From Diospyros lotus (taxonomy: Eukaryota > Streptophyta > Magnoliopsida > Ericales > Ebenaceae), in assembly GCF_014633365.1 (NCBI RefSeq), contig NC_068344.1, positions 35,648,670-35,712,669 on the forward strand: a stretch of DNA of 64,000 nt, in the 5' to 3' direction. Position 1 is the first letter of the stretch, and each line of letters opens with the position of its first letter. Below, one piece after another: positions 46,501 to 57,480 of the stretch. Below the pieces are notes generated by a model that was given only the letters and a program-made list of their open reading frames with translations, did not search any database and had not been told where the DNA came from. The position numbers and the translations under genes are program-made.

Positions 46501-49499
46501 ATTTATAGGCAACCCCGACCCTCCAAATGCTCATGGTTGGTCGATCCAACCGAGGCTTCTACCTGCCCCAGATTAGTCCAAAAACGCCACCAAACACGGA
46601 TTCAACGTATTGAAATTTCATCCACAAAACGGCCGAAAATCATGCAAAATTGGTCATCATCTTGGCCAATGTCAGCCTAAGCTCGACCCAAGAGCATCCT
46701 AGGCCACTTTCCTCGAGTCTCTCACCACCGAATTCGGTGATGGGAGGTGGTAGAGAAAGCTTGGTCGGCCATGGCAGATTTGCTCCATCTTCAACTATTG
46801 AAAATTGCACTTTGACCCCTATCTTTTCTCATTTGAACTTTCGGTCCTTTCCTTGAAGCCCCTAACCTTCCCAATACTGCCATTGCGACCTATAAGTTCT
46901 ATACTTTTCATTGCATCCCCGAAAATTCCGAAAAAATATCATTTCGACCTCCCTCCGACAAAATTAAGAAATAACACTTAGGCCCGAATCTTCGTTTTGG
47001 CCTTAAATCTCTTCGTTTCTTCTTGAAACCACTGAAGGGTTGTTCCTTATGAAAAACCGAATCCTCTTCAAGCTTCCGTTGACTTCTCAGAAGTCGTCTA
47101 TAACAATTCGGTATTGCAGCCTAATTAGCAGTTGTCATTTTGCTGTACCAAAAACTGTTCCCGATCCGATTTCTTTTGGCACCATAAATCCTATCTCGGG
47201 GTGCTTGTTAATGTCATATCATTTTTCTTTGGCATCTCGATTGCAAGACACTCTCTCCAGTCGATTCGGTCATTCATACGGTAATAAATTACCATTATAC
47301 CCTTCATTTATCCTAAAATTTCATTTTTGCTCCTAAAATAATTTACCCTTGAGTCTTTTAGAATTTATCGGGTATTACACTATATTATATTACAAGTGTC
47401 AAACATATGGTACAGTTTTCCCAAATATTTAGAAGAGACCATGTACGGTAGCAAGAGATTGAAGTGCAATCTAATTGAACATTCTAGGAATTAGATCTCT
47501 CCTCATAAATAACTTCCTACATCTTTGCACCATGTTAGCAAAGCAGGTCAAGATTGAAGAATATCATGACAGAAATCAAAAGTTGGGCATGACAGATGAG
47601 TAAGATGATAGTCATGCTACATATCATAAAATCGCATGCATAAGAAGATAACAGGACATATTTAGGATTGAAGGGAAATAAAAGAGAGCGGGGAACAAAT
47701 GAACACACCATCCTGTCATAAACTTTTTTGAGGCCCAGCTCCTGACAACTTTGAAGAACGTCTGCACAGAGACATGTCATCCAGGATTTATCAGACAAAT
47801 AAGAAACATATAGACAGATAAACACTTAAAAAGGAAAACTTCTATATTGAGGTTTCTTTGGGAATTCCATGCAAGATGATTTTAGCTTAAACAGATGTAA
47901 ACTCAAAATGTGTGGTGCCTAGTGCAATAATTAACAGAAGGAGCCTAGTGCAATAATTAACAGAAGGAATAATGTCAGCATGTCCTCAAGAATATGGTAG
48001 TGTGTGTGGATGGTTTGTCATGCTTGCCTTGCTCTACTCACATGTCATGTCTAACTGGAATCAATAAAGTGGCCACATAGTTGTTCAGCACTTGAAATTT
48101 AAAACTGTATATTTACTCATGCTAAGAGTTCCTTCAAGTTATTGTAACCCACGTTTCCCCTCGTGTTGGGCTTTGCCAAGGTTGCTGTTGCAGCCCAGAG
48201 GGTGCCTTGTCTTAACAAGTAACGGTCCATGGAAACTGGAAAGTAACAAGCAGTTTATTCAAAAAGTTTCATTTTCCTTTTGTTTTCATTTTGAAAAGAT
48301 TCCAAAAGTTTCAAATTGAGACAAGGTTCCCTCATGTCAGCCAACTTTACAAAATTATACACACCAAAAAACCAAATTTCTAGAAAAAGCTTCCAGTTGA
48401 GCAAGCATATATCTTGCAAAAAGTTCTGGATCCAAACAAACTACACGTGCATTGGGAAAATCAACAGAAAATAATGACAACATGATTTGAAATTACCATA
48501 GATTGGAAAGATCAATGCCCTCACCATCTGTGGTGCATCAACCAAGACCTAAAAACTGACAGACTAGGAAGCATATTTGTTGGGAATTGGTTTATCCTAT
48601 CAAATTTAAGGATGGAAATCTCTGGGACTCAAGCTCTATGTTTGTAACTTGCAATGGATACCACTGCTTACAGTCAACAGATAGTGGGTAACTGATTATT
48701 CATCAATCCTTTAATGGATCAAAGTACACATTAACTACCAGCATACATAAAGTAAACTAAATTATCACGAAGCATTCCAGAAAGTGACCAAATAAACCGA
48801 TACACAAAGGATTCATCTACATTTGGAATAAATGATGGAAATGAATAAACACGAGGGAAAATGGCTGTTACTCCTAAAGCCATATGAACAATTTTCGCTC
48901 CTTCCACATCAATCACCCCAAGAACCAACCGGACTTTAAGAGGCGGATCGCAAAAAACCCGAATAAGAACAATGGTTTCCCCAATTAAAACTGAATTCAA
49001 TCACCAAAAACTAGCTCACTGAAAATGAGAGAGAGAAAGAGAGAACAAAAAATCAAACGAGTAAACGGTGCGGAGTTCAAATCAACTACAGTAGTTAAAA
49101 TTGCTTCTAAACCCTAAATCACGTCCAAAATTAGAAAGTAGTCAACAGACAATCAAACGAGTAAACGGTGCAGGGTTCAAATCAACTACAGTAGTTAAAA
49201 TTGCTTCTAAACCCTAAATCACGTCCAAAATTATAAAGTAGTCAACAGTTACACCACCAATATATGTACATATATATATTATATGTATAGAGAGAGAGAG
49301 GGGGGAGAGAGAGAGAGAGAGAGGAGAAGGCAGGGACCTCGCGGCCGGAGATATGAGAAGAGGAAGAAGCGGCGGCAGCAGCGGCGGAGGAGGAGGGCTT
49401 GGGGGAAGGCGGTCCGGCAGCGACATCATCGTGAGCGACGGGTAAGAGGAGCTCTCGATCTCTACTTTCTCTGTTCGCCATCATCGTCTTCTCATCCAT
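34562..49499 (-). CDS. LIKE-COV (COV1-like, DUF502) membrane protein
   Basis: Integral membrane protein of the COV/LIKE-COV family; COV1 restrains vascular differentiation and family members act at the Golgi. Minus-strand exons: 49499-49338, 47761-47709, 37184-37075, 35949-35782, 35691-35594, 35058-34932, 34659-34562; 816 nt, 271 aa, all junctions consistent. The N-terminus is Ser/Ala-rich and variable (MDEKTMMANRESRDRELLLP). Then FFKVVRSWASKKFMTG, the first membrane helix VILFPIAVTFYITWWFIHLV, the second GLGFITSITFIFLVGVFMSS, and the conserved cytosolic part SASKQISAAISPDQNTQAFK, HPRIGEYAFGF, EEELCCVCVPTNHLYIGDIF, IRPNLSVREGIEIVVSGGMS. Length is normal. The gene is stretched to 15 kb by a 9.9-kb retrotransposon in intron 2; splice sites on both sides look intact, so it may still be expressed. 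ATG at 49499 is the first in frame; a short uORF (49512-49492) overlaps it. Confidence 0.92.
35337..35564. mobile_element. Small MITE in LIKE-COV intron 5
   Basis: Ends GGTGTGTTTGATTGCA and, inverted, GGCGTGTTTGATAGCA; internal inverted motifs CCTAGAATTTAATTCTAGG and TTCTATAGAAA. Flanks share ATAC. About 228 bp, superfamily not determined. Confidence 0.6.
37435..40071 (-). repeat. 3' LTR of the retrotransposon (2637 bp)
   Basis: Starts on the plus strand with TGTAACGCCCCGCTTTTCCG and ends TCGGGTATTACA. Contains a GC-rich block (38750-38830) and a long Pro/Phe-rich open stretch shared with the other LTR, which I do not regard as a gene. Confidence 0.93.
40072..40090 (-). other. Polypurine tract
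   Basis: Minus strand TTTAAGGAGGGGTGAA abuts the LTR start TGTAATACCCG, the normal plus-strand primer site. Confidence 0.85.
40575..40680 (-). pseudogene. Ty3/gypsy RNase H relic 1
   Basis: Minus strand reads YGFSQKELNEW, then, past stops, LEDYDCTISYHPG; family consensus is FTQKELN...RRWLELLKDYDCTIxYHPGK. Too short and broken to function. Confidence 0.75.
41100..41753 (+). other. Low-complexity leader ahead of the LBD frame
   Basis: T-run (about 41127-41143), long pyrimidine tract (41200-41300), GC-rich Ala/Pro-type sequence (41310-41590), then GACCCGACCCGA-like repeats (about 41620-41690). It could be the captured gene's leader or promoter. The long frames on both strands here (including a Lys/Glu-rich one on the minus strand) follow from base composition. 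Confidence 0.45.
41754..42152 (+). CDS. LOB-domain (LBD/AS2-like) protein frame captured in a retrotransposon
   Basis: 132-aa frame encoding a plant-specific LOB-domain DNA-binding protein. The zinc-finger-like block CX2CX6CX3C is intact (C13, C16, C23, C27: CGACIVLHAQCPPRC), followed by FAPYF, a GAS-type block (FSAINRVFDVSNASLLLY, residues 42-59), RLQDPIYGCVSHILALQQQV with the invariant DPxYGC, and heptad-spaced leucines L95, L102, L109. No intron interrupts the domain. A TAG stops the frame at 42150, but the same frame continues open to a TGA at 42312-42314 (186 aa in all) with ending ELGAIVFGNRRPH. It lies antisense to the host LTR element and inside LIKE-COV intron 2 (also antisense to that gene). 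Whether it is expressed is unknown. The class within the LBD family is not resolved; it looks class I. Confidence 0.85.
   Translation: MSRRNIPRPRRRCGACIVLHAQCPPRCFFAPYFSHEERVIDFSAINRVFDVSNASLLLYRLPARDRSEAAVSLTIEALARLQDPIYGCVSHILALQQQVSELQTYRAYLQDLLFAYYSSHPQPTPQPDQNPS
43630..43735 (-). pseudogene. Ty3/gypsy RNase H relic 2
   Basis: Minus strand, with stops and a frame slip: FLQND, then RLSCSDNG and FLKDYDEIV, FSP; corresponds to the same FTQKDLN...FLKDYDxEIVYHP region as relic 1. Plus-strand neighbourhoods of both relics also align (GTAGTCYTTCAAG...). Confidence 0.6.
44400..44530 (-). repeat. Leader segment shared with the Copia chain
   Basis: Plus strand CTCGTGAATAGTATACCAGG through CCTAGACATGCACTTCCAC; aligns gap-free with 28790-28905 at roughly 70% identity by eye. 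Located about 150-290 bp from the primer-binding site. Confidence 0.75.
44680..44690 (-). other. Primer-binding site (initiator-Met tRNA)
   Basis: Minus strand: LTR end TTACA, two bases, then TGGTATCAGAG, an exact match to the plant iMet site. Confidence 0.9.
44693..47379 (-). repeat. 5' LTR of the retrotransposon (2687 bp)
   Basis: Same termini as the left LTR; carries an extra ~35 bp near 44802-44836 and ~26 bp near 46316-46341 relative to it. Confidence 0.93.
47915..47968 (-). repeat. 27-bp tandem duplication in LIKE-COV intron 1
   Basis: GCCTAGTGCAATAATTAACA followed by GAAGGA occurs twice in a row. Confidence 0.85.
49051..49250 (-). repeat. 100-bp tandem duplication in LIKE-COV intron 1
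   Basis: Two copies with exact 100-bp period (landmarks AATCAAACGAGTAAACGGTG and CTTCTAAACCCTAAATCACG), only a few differences. Each copy contains a telo-box-like AAACCCTAAA. Confidence 0.92.
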
Positions 49500-49566
49500 C
49501 TTCACCTGCCATCGCTTCTGCTTTCCCTGATTTCTTCACCGGCTTGGCTTTGCTTCGATCGCCCTG

Positions 49567-49597
<31 letters not shown>

Positions 49598-49620
49598 CCC
49601 TCCGTTTTAATTTAAATTTA
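49500..49620 (-). promoter_or_regulatory. 5' leader of LIKE-COV with CT repeat and uORF
   Basis: A (TC)n run at about 49573-49597 lies in the presumed 5' UTR. A 6-codon uORF (49512-49492) begins ATGGCAGGTGAAG and its TGA overlaps the main ATG (ATGGATGA), which could reduce initiation. Confidence 0.55.
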
Positions 49621-52082
49621 AATTCTGCGCACAGTGTCGACGCAAGCTAAGAAGCTGACTCTTGCTACTAATTAATGCTTAGCCATAAGCATTTAGCAAA
49701 GCGTTACTATTCGGCACAGCAGATCAGTAATATCAGTTGCGGACGTTGTTTTCCTGGGCACCACTTTTACTAAATTATCACTAGAGATTGTGTCATTAGT
49801 GTAATAAAAATTCATTTTACAATATAATTTGTAACATAATATAATAAAAAGAATATAATTTATATACGAGACATTTATATTTACACAAAGAGTTAATCAA
49901 GCCTCACAAATCTATTATGTTGTCCGCACCCGGCACAAACTTGTGAGGGAGGGGGTGGTGTGTGGGCCTCCCATGAGATCCACGTCCCTTCTCAATTTGC
50001 TCACGTCAATCAAATATTATGTTATTCATATCAAAGTGTTTAAAACCCATCATATTAACTTATATCAAATATTATTTATAACTCATAAGTTTATTCCTAT
50101 ATTTTTACATTTTTTTTCATACATTTAATTAAATATTTTGTTATTTTAATCATACCCTTAAATTTATATTTTTAAATTAATTAAATCTATATATTTTAAC
50201 ATTTTTTTATGTGTCAAATCATACTTTTATTTACTTTGTTATATTCTTTATCTACATTTTCGAGTCAATTTAACCTTAATACTTGAATGTGTAAAAACAA
50301 AAGTTAAAATGAGATAATTAACACTCGTTTGATCATGTTTAAATGATAACAATATATTTGATAAATAAAGTGAAAGAGTGGGAGAATAAAAAAAAAATTA
50401 CAGACAATATTTCTAATTTGATAAATTAGTCAAAATTCTCACCTAAAATACTGATTTATCTTACTTTACTTTTTTTTATATATTAAAATAAATTGATTAA
50501 AAATACAGATATAATAATATAATTGAAATAATAAAAATTTTAAATTATTATATAAAAATTAAATTAAGTCAAAAATATAAAAGTAATGGTGTAATCAAAA
50601 TATCAAAAAATTTAAATAAACAAAAAAAATATAAAAATAAAAATATAAGACAGTATGATTTTCCCTTTTTTGTATAGTGGTAGAGATAATATGATGAATG
50701 ATGCATATAAGATGAGATTGCGTAGACATTTGTTACGGTGACTCATTGGATTTGCGAATTTGGTGACGTGGGGTTCTCTAATTGGTTCAAGATATATTAA
50801 ATATTAAATTTAAGAAAAATTCACTAAATACACGTACCGACAAAATTTTTATGAAACGGAATAGTCAACAGCGTGCCCACTTTGACTTGAGGCTATGAGC
50901 TGTCAGCTTGTGAGCCAATCGTGGCATGCCACCGTTCAATTATATAAAATACCTTATTTGGTAAAATACATATTTTAATTTTTATATTTATATTTTTATT
51001 TAAATTTTTATTATTTTAAAAATATCTTTAAAATTATAATTTCAAGTCAATTATATCTATAAACTTTTTATTATTTTAAATTTATTATTCTTAATAAATT
51101 TATTAAAATATATAATTAACTCAACATTATATAATTTAAATGTATAATTAAAATAATAAAAATTTTAAAAATGGAATTGAGTCCAACCCTACGTGCTTTC
51201 ACAAGTGCCTGAGTCGGGATTGACTCATAGTGATTGATATATACTTGAGACTAGATAATTTATTTTATATATTTGTGAGAAAGGTTGGGACAAAAAATAA
51301 TTACAACTGGATTCAAGTCATAATATGAAAATTGGGGGTTTATTAATTTAACCCAAGTTGAATACGACCACGCCTAAATGCGTTTCGAGCTTTGATGATG
51401 CAATTCGATCCGACTCTCTTTTACTTGATATATGAGAAATGTAATCAAATTGTGTGCGACGTTAACCAATAAAAAATTATAAACTAATTAAAAGATAAAT
51501 TCAGGTGACAGAAAATCATCCACGACGACTTATCAATGCAATTTTTGAAGGCATGCCTTTTTCAGGCTATTTTTAATGAAATAAAAAAAAATTAATAGTT
51601 AATAAGAGAATAATGAATAATTTCATATCAAAAGAAGCCTTTAATTACTTAAATGGTTATCCATCATAAGTTAATTCCTAAATTTGTTAGGTTCAATAAT
51701 AATATTTTAAATACTTGACATATTAGAATTCTTATATTATAAGATTAAAGTGTGAACAAACTTACAAAAAAATGTATTTGTTAGATGTGTGGACCTAATT
51801 AGACCCGTTAACCTTTTAGTTTGAAAAAAAGGATAAAAAGAAGATGGAGTAATTGGGTGGCTAATTTCAATCTGGTTCAGATTTAGGGGGTATCGTTAAT
51901 TCCGGCCGGTGAAGGACAAGCTTTCTGGGGCCAATATAAAAGGAGTCCTCCTCCATTGATGGCAAGAAACTGTGAGGAATTGGAGAAGCCTCTGGTTCCA
52001 TTTTCGATGTATAATTGAAACCTGCTGGTTTCTCTATTAATACAACAAATTCAAGCAGAGAGAGAGAGAGAGAGAGAGAGAG
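49621..52082. other. AT-rich spacer and promoter of the dynein light chain gene
   Basis: Divergent promoters at both ends. The middle is low-complexity A/T. A (GA)n run at 52056-52082 abuts the dynein ATG and lies in its leader. No other gene is recognised. Confidence 0.5.
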
Positions 52083-52289
52083 ATGTTGGAAGGGAAAGGG
52101 GTGGTGAAAGAAACAGACATGGAAGAGAAGGTGCAGGTGGAAGCCATGGCAGCTGCTTCTGAAGCTCTTGATCTCTATGATGTCTTTGACTGCATCTCCA
52201 TTGCAGCCCACATCAAGAAGGTACGTACGTACTGCATGCTCCTCTGTATTGATATCAAACCTAGCTAGCTAGTAGCTAGTAGCTAGTTA

Positions 52290-52349
<60 letters not shown>

Positions 52350-52533
52350 ATTAATCTGCTCTTATAATTTCAAGCATGGAAATTAACAGGAATTTGACAG
52401 AAAATATGGGTGCGGGTGGCAATGTGTGGTGGGTTCCAACTTTGGCTGTTTCTTCTCTCATTCACATGGAACTTTCATCTACTTTGCGCTTGAGAACCTC
52501 AAATTTCTCATCTTCAAGGCTGCCTTTAGCTAA
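52083..52533 (+). CDS. LC8-type dynein light chain
   Basis: Small dimeric hub protein of the LC8/DLC family. Flowering plants lack axonemal and cytoplasmic dynein heavy chains, so in plants it acts outside the motor, for example at nuclear pores. Exons 52083-52220 and 52390-52533; 282 nt, 93 aa, phase-0 junction. Exon 1 has MLEGKGVV... and ALDLYDVFDCISIAAHIKK, the helical half; exon 2 has EFDRKYGCGWQCVVGSNFGC, FFSHSHGTFIYFALENLKFL, IFKAAFS, the beta-strand half with the family W-x-C-hydrophobic-V-G-x-N-F-G signature. Normal length. ATG directly follows a (GA)n tract. Confidence 0.9.
52288..52348 (+). repeat. (CT)n(TA)n compound microsatellite in dynein intron
   Basis: About 20 CT units then about 9 TA units inside the only intron; another (GA)n run lies downstream of the stop at 52567-52592. 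Confidence 0.95.
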
Positions 52534-52564
52534 TTCATGAATATCAGTCATGATTGCATTCCAC

Positions 52565-52595
<31 letters not shown>

Positions 52596-53169
52596 GAGGG
52601 GCACTGATCTAAAATTGTTCGATTTTCTTTGTGATGGATCTTGCAGGTGGTGAGAGTGATGAATTGTAGACTGTAGCTATAATGTTATTATTTAGGGATA
52701 TTCACATAAATCTATCTAATATTATTTGTTATAATATTACTTTTTATTAAGCTCGCTGTAAGACAATACAAATCTATTGCCAAAGAGAGGGAGGGAGGGA
52801 GTGTAATTCAAAGTTGAATGACAGCTGAGTTACTGTATAGTCAAAACAACAAATTGCCAGCTTTTGAAAGCTCATTCATCTTAAATTCAGCCTTGCATAT
52901 TGAAGGAAATCCAACTTGCGAACATAGTTAACCTCTCTGCAATGGATGCATTGTACCAGAGAGAAAAGAAATCCATTCTCAGAGAAATAAGACACATAAA
53001 CAGGTAATTCAACACTTATGGTTGATATATAGTTGAGGAAACCCTGGAGATCTAAAGCAAACATATATAGTGTCACTCTGCCTTTGCACTAATCACAGTG
53101 ACCTTATTTACAGAAAATATAGAGTATTATGAGCTTCCAAAGCCTATATGTTGAGACATGTATGAAGTG
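52534..53169. other. Convergent 3' region, dynein / TRM genes
   Basis: 3' sequences of the two flanking genes; no further gene seen. Confidence 0.55.
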
Positions 53170-56100
53170 CTAAAGCAGAAAATCTGTAAGCAAATTCTCT
53201 ATCAGTACATTGAAAACTAGCTTCTCTATGTCACCTACAACTTGCTCGACTTCTTGCACTGTAAATTCATGCCTCCAGCCCCAGTCCCATCCCCCGCTCA
53301 CCGCCCCCTCCGACTTCAGGTCTTTCTCCAGAACTGCATTAACATTGTCAGAGGGAAGTTTCTCGGCATCATTCTTACTGTAGCTTCTCAAATTCTCAAT
53401 TCCATTGTACACTTCATCCACCAGGTGGGAAAGCGATATGGAGATGTTGAAATTCCTCGCCAGAGCTGTTAAGGATGGACGTTTGGTTTCTGTACATTGA
53501 CGCCTTTTACGTTGCAGAAGTTCGTTTGCACAGTCCAACAAGAGTCTGGTATCGTCTACACAATCATATTGACTACTTGTCTGTAAAAGTATGGCCTGGT
53601 TAGTATCGACATTAAAGAGCTCCTGTGCAGTACTAAGGAATGATGGACTGCTCAAAAACAGATCTTTTTCGTTGGCTTCAGTTCTGAACCATTTCTCCTT
53701 GGTACTATTGTGACTGCTGCAGTAATTAGTTTCTTCAGCCAATTTGACATCGCTTTTGGGTTGCTCAGTCTCTGGTGTCACATTGCACATAGCATTCTGG
53801 CTGCAATCAAATTGGTCTGCAAATGAAAAGGGAAAAAAAAAAAAAAAAGATCCATGCAGTCAACCCCATTGCAAATGCAAGTAGCTACGCACCATAAAAT
53901 CCACTATGAAAACATTAAGATGACAGTTATACATCAATAAGCCGCTCTACTGTGTACATGTAGTTCTCTGTATGATTCTATGTATTCTTCCACAAGACTG
54001 ATAATATAATTTCTCTTTATGGTTGTGAAAATGGTAGATAGAATAATGGTTACAGATTTCACGCAACAGGTAATGAGTTGAATCTTCTTTTGATGCTGAA
54101 CAAGTATGACAGGCATAGTTGGTGTCTAAGTATCTTTTAGAAGAAGTGAAGAACTGTGAACCATAATGGCATAACGGTTCTCTTGCCAGGGGACACTAAG
54201 CTGAAGCTATTCTTAGATTAATAAGCACGCTTTCTAAATGCTATCACAGAATGCAGTGTGTTGAATATATGGACAGTAGCTCCCTCATTCCCAGTTGTAG
54301 CATCACTTAATGATGTTCACTTATTGAAACCCGTGTAACTTGGTATTGAAGAGTGTGTCATACCTTTAATCTGAAGATCAGAAGGATCTGTCCCTTCTTC
54401 AGTAAAGAGTTGATCTTGATCTTCAGTTGTGATAGTACTTGTCATATCACATTCCTCTTCACAGCTATGGTTAAACCCTTCATTACCATGCTTGCCTCCA
54501 ACATCTTCAACCTGCGTTGGCAATTTAGCGCATAACTTGTCAGTCATTGGTGATGATTCTAGGCGCTAACTCTAGTTTATACTTCGCATTAGGGAAATAC
54601 TCATAGATAGCAGTATCTATAAAAAGCCAGGGAACAAATAGAAGTGTCTAAAATAAAGATCTCTTAAGATTATAAAGATGGAATTTAGGAGCACTCACAA
54701 CTAAAGTTACGGCCAAAGGCTCCTTGACTTGTTTCTCAACCTTCACACTCTTTTTCACACCACCATAGTCATGAGATATGGCTGTTGTTTTGTGTTTTGA
54801 AATGACACTTGCTGATATAGTTTTTCTTTGGGTTATACGATTCTTTGTGATGTTCAACCCAATCTCAGGTTTTCTTTCTTTTGTGGAGGCCACTTTGGCT
54901 TGATCGTGAGATTTAGGAGCAACTTTAGATTTCACATGCTCCACTTCTGATGGTTTCTTTCTGTGAGCGGTCTCTTTTTGTGTCCTATCTACTTTCTTCT
55001 CAACTGCTTTCTTTCTCTGTTGCTGATTTGCAGGTACACAATCTTTCAACTTACTAGAAGACAGCTTCTCATTTCTCTTGACTAATTCTGCTTTTTCTTC
55101 TCCTTTAAGGTTTTTATACCTTTTATGGGTAACCCTTTTGATTGGCGTACCTGTCTCTTCTCCTTCGAGTCTTCCAGACATCTCACTGGAATTCAATGCT
55201 CCTTCCCTCTGGTCTGTGGTCCTGGGTTGAGGTTCTTTTATTTTGAATTTTCTGACTTGAAGAGCGCCCGCATCATGCATAAACTTTTGCAGGTGATTGT
55301 CTTCAACTTCACCACGTGAAACACGCAGAGGTTTTATAAGTACGATAGGTGGGGAATCTTCAGTGAACTGCTTTCTTGATTTGGAGGCATTAGAATGACG
55401 AAAAGCTTCAGGAGAACTGCATTTTAGAAGCCCCTTAAAGTGCATAGTTTCAACTATTTCTTTCAGCTTCCTCTGTTCTGTATACACCTTATAAGAGGCA
55501 GAATGAGGCTTCCTTGCCTTGGGCATATCAACTTCAAACATGGGTCTTTTTTGACTTGAAATTTTCTCGCTTTCTAACTGTTTACAGGGGCCAGTCTGCG
55601 CTTCTTGCAAGGGAAATTCTTCAAGACCCATAAGCTTGGCAATCAAATTTGAGCCTTTTGACTTGTGTGGAGCCTTTGATGATAGAGAACTGTCAGATGA
55701 GAAAAGGCTGTGGAAGTTAACCATCGAGGACTGGCTTGAGCTAGTGGAGGCAATGTCTGAAGCTGAGTCCAGGGTTCGTCTATCAGAACAAGCATTCTTT
55801 TCAGTGAAATTAGGCGGTAGAAGATTTTGCTTTGCAAGGCCGTCTCTGATTGCTGTCCTAAGCTCCTCAAAGCAATCCCTTGAAGAACCATCAGCAGAGA
55901 GTCTTGACTTCTGAAATTCCACTTGGTAATTTTGATCTACCAAGGAACGGGAGTTTGTTCTCTGGAACCCTAACCCATCAATTCTTTCTTGGTTGAATTT
56001 CTCCTTCTGTTTTTTCTTCAACTTGGTCATATATTGAGAAGCTTTTTGTAGCTTCCCAAGCATGATCAAAGAGTCTTGCAAGTCAAGAGCTCCTTTCAAC

Positions 56101-56441
56101 AAATCTTTCGCTAGTTCTTCAGAATGCCCATCACTCCCCTTTGACCATGAATCTATCATCCGGTTCAGCTTGTGAGCCCCTTTTGATACCTCCATAAGCT
56201 GAAAGGAAGATGGGATATGCAAGCCTTCAGAGATGCTCTTAGAGGCCTTCTCCTTTCTTTCTTCCTTGTATTCAGAAGATGACTCAGAATTCTTAGGCAT
56301 TTTTTGGCTTTCGACTTTATTCTCCAATCTCTTAGGTTTGCTCTTGGATTTTCTGATTGTCCCACATTCAACCACACCTTTCGGATCGTCGCATGTAACA
56401 AAGGATCTGTACACAGCTGATCTGAGACTGTCTTGAGGCAT
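53170..56441 (-). CDS. TRM-like protein with DUF4378
   Basis: Large, basic, mostly disordered protein of the TON1-recruiting-motif / LONGIFOLIA-like superfamily, whose members bind microtubules and shape cells. Minus-strand exons: 56441-54699, 54511-54364, 53816-53170; 2538 nt, 845 aa. The hallmark SNLIAKLMGLEEFP lies near residue 265. The N-terminal part has helical segments (LDLQDSLIMLGKLQKASQYM), the middle is Lys/Arg/Ser rich. The C-terminus is a DUF4378 domain: RLLLDCANELLQRKR, SLSHLVDEVYNGIENL, then GWDWGWRHEFTVQEVEQVVG and DIEKLVFNVLIENLLTDFLL. Start at 56441 is in frame and first; an overlapping out-of-frame uORF begins at 56463. Which TRM member it matches is not resolved. Confidence 0.88.
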
Positions 56442-56772
56442 ATTCTTCGAAAGAAAAATCCATTGAAAAAGTCAGATGCTACTACTGTTGCAGAAGCCAA
56501 TTCCAAATCCCACACTAAATTTGCATAAAATACTTACATGATTGCATATATTCTAATGAAAAAATTCACACATTGACTGTTAACAGACAAATACAACTCT
56601 TGTTCGGCTGTGCCTCTGAAAGCATAACTAAAAGAAAGAATCAGTTGCCGCCAATAAACAAATCCCTGTGAATGTTGAGATACAAAAAAGATCATTCTCC
56701 TGTTGAAAATTCAAACAATCTAAATCTATTTTCTACTAATCTCTGTAAAATTTTCAAGAACTCGACAAAATT

Positions 56773-56806
<34 letters not shown>

Positions 56807-57480
56807 ACAATGCTGTGATTTTTGGAAGTGATGGATCTGAACAAACTGCAAAACATTCACAAGAAACAGTCGAAATGGATGTAACTCAAGAAATCAACAA
56901 AGTCAAATTCCATCACAATTTCAAGCATCTTACCGGAATTCCGGGGCAGTTTCTCTGCTACCAAACGCTCCCTCCACACCGATCACCCCAATTCTCCTTC
57001 TTTAGCCGCCGCGGAGCCCTAAATCAAAGAAAACAACGGAAAACCAGGAAAAATCAAGGAACCAGATGAGAAACGAAGGCCTAATTAACAAGCTCAAAAC
57101 CAAGAAACAGGGAATTAATTTGACTTGCTGACCACATGAGAGCTCGGAGGGGGACTCAGATCCAGCGAGAAAAGAGCAAAGAAGCGGCCGGAATCTGAGT
57201 TTCCCTTGCAATCTGCATCTACGTCTTCAAGAAGCGAAGAAGATGGGGTGGAAGGCTCATCTGGGGTTCAATGGGTTGAATAATGGGGACATTGGTGGGG
57301 GGTGATTAATGGCGAAGTTGAATCTTGTCGTGCTTGTGTTGCAGAGAAGCAAACAGAGAAAATCTAGTCAGAAGATTACAAAGGGAGGGAAGGCGGAATG
57401 GGATCTCAGTCTGAAAAGGGAATGCTGTGAGCAGCAGTTGTGGTGGAAACTGCCATGAAAAAGCCCATGAAGATAAGTAA
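56442..57480 (-). promoter_or_regulatory. 5' leader region and promoter of the TRM-like gene
   Basis: Contains a (GA)n run at about 56774-56806. A leader exon and intron are likely in 56500-57420 but cannot be placed exactly. No other gene recognised. Confidence 0.45.

Larger units (their letters stand above)
37435..47379 (-). mobile_element. Complete 9.9-kb LTR retrotransposon carrying an LBD reading frame
   Basis: Two long LTRs (37435-40071 and 44693-47379), both TGTAATACCCG...CGTTACA on the minus strand, flanked by the 5-bp duplication CTATA (37430-37434 and 47380-47384). Minus orientation: the 5' LTR is the right one, followed by a primer-binding site (44690-44680); a polypurine tract precedes the left LTR. 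The 4.6-kb interior has no intact gag or pol, only short Ty3/gypsy RNase H relics, so it is a non-autonomous large retrotransposon derivative (LARD). LTRs differ by a few percent by eye, plus a ~35-bp indel, implying a fairly recent insertion. Hosted in LIKE-COV intron 2. Confidence 0.93.

Noticed and set aside
55636..55914. 92-codon plus-strand frame
   Set aside because: Antisense shadow of the TRM-like coding exon.
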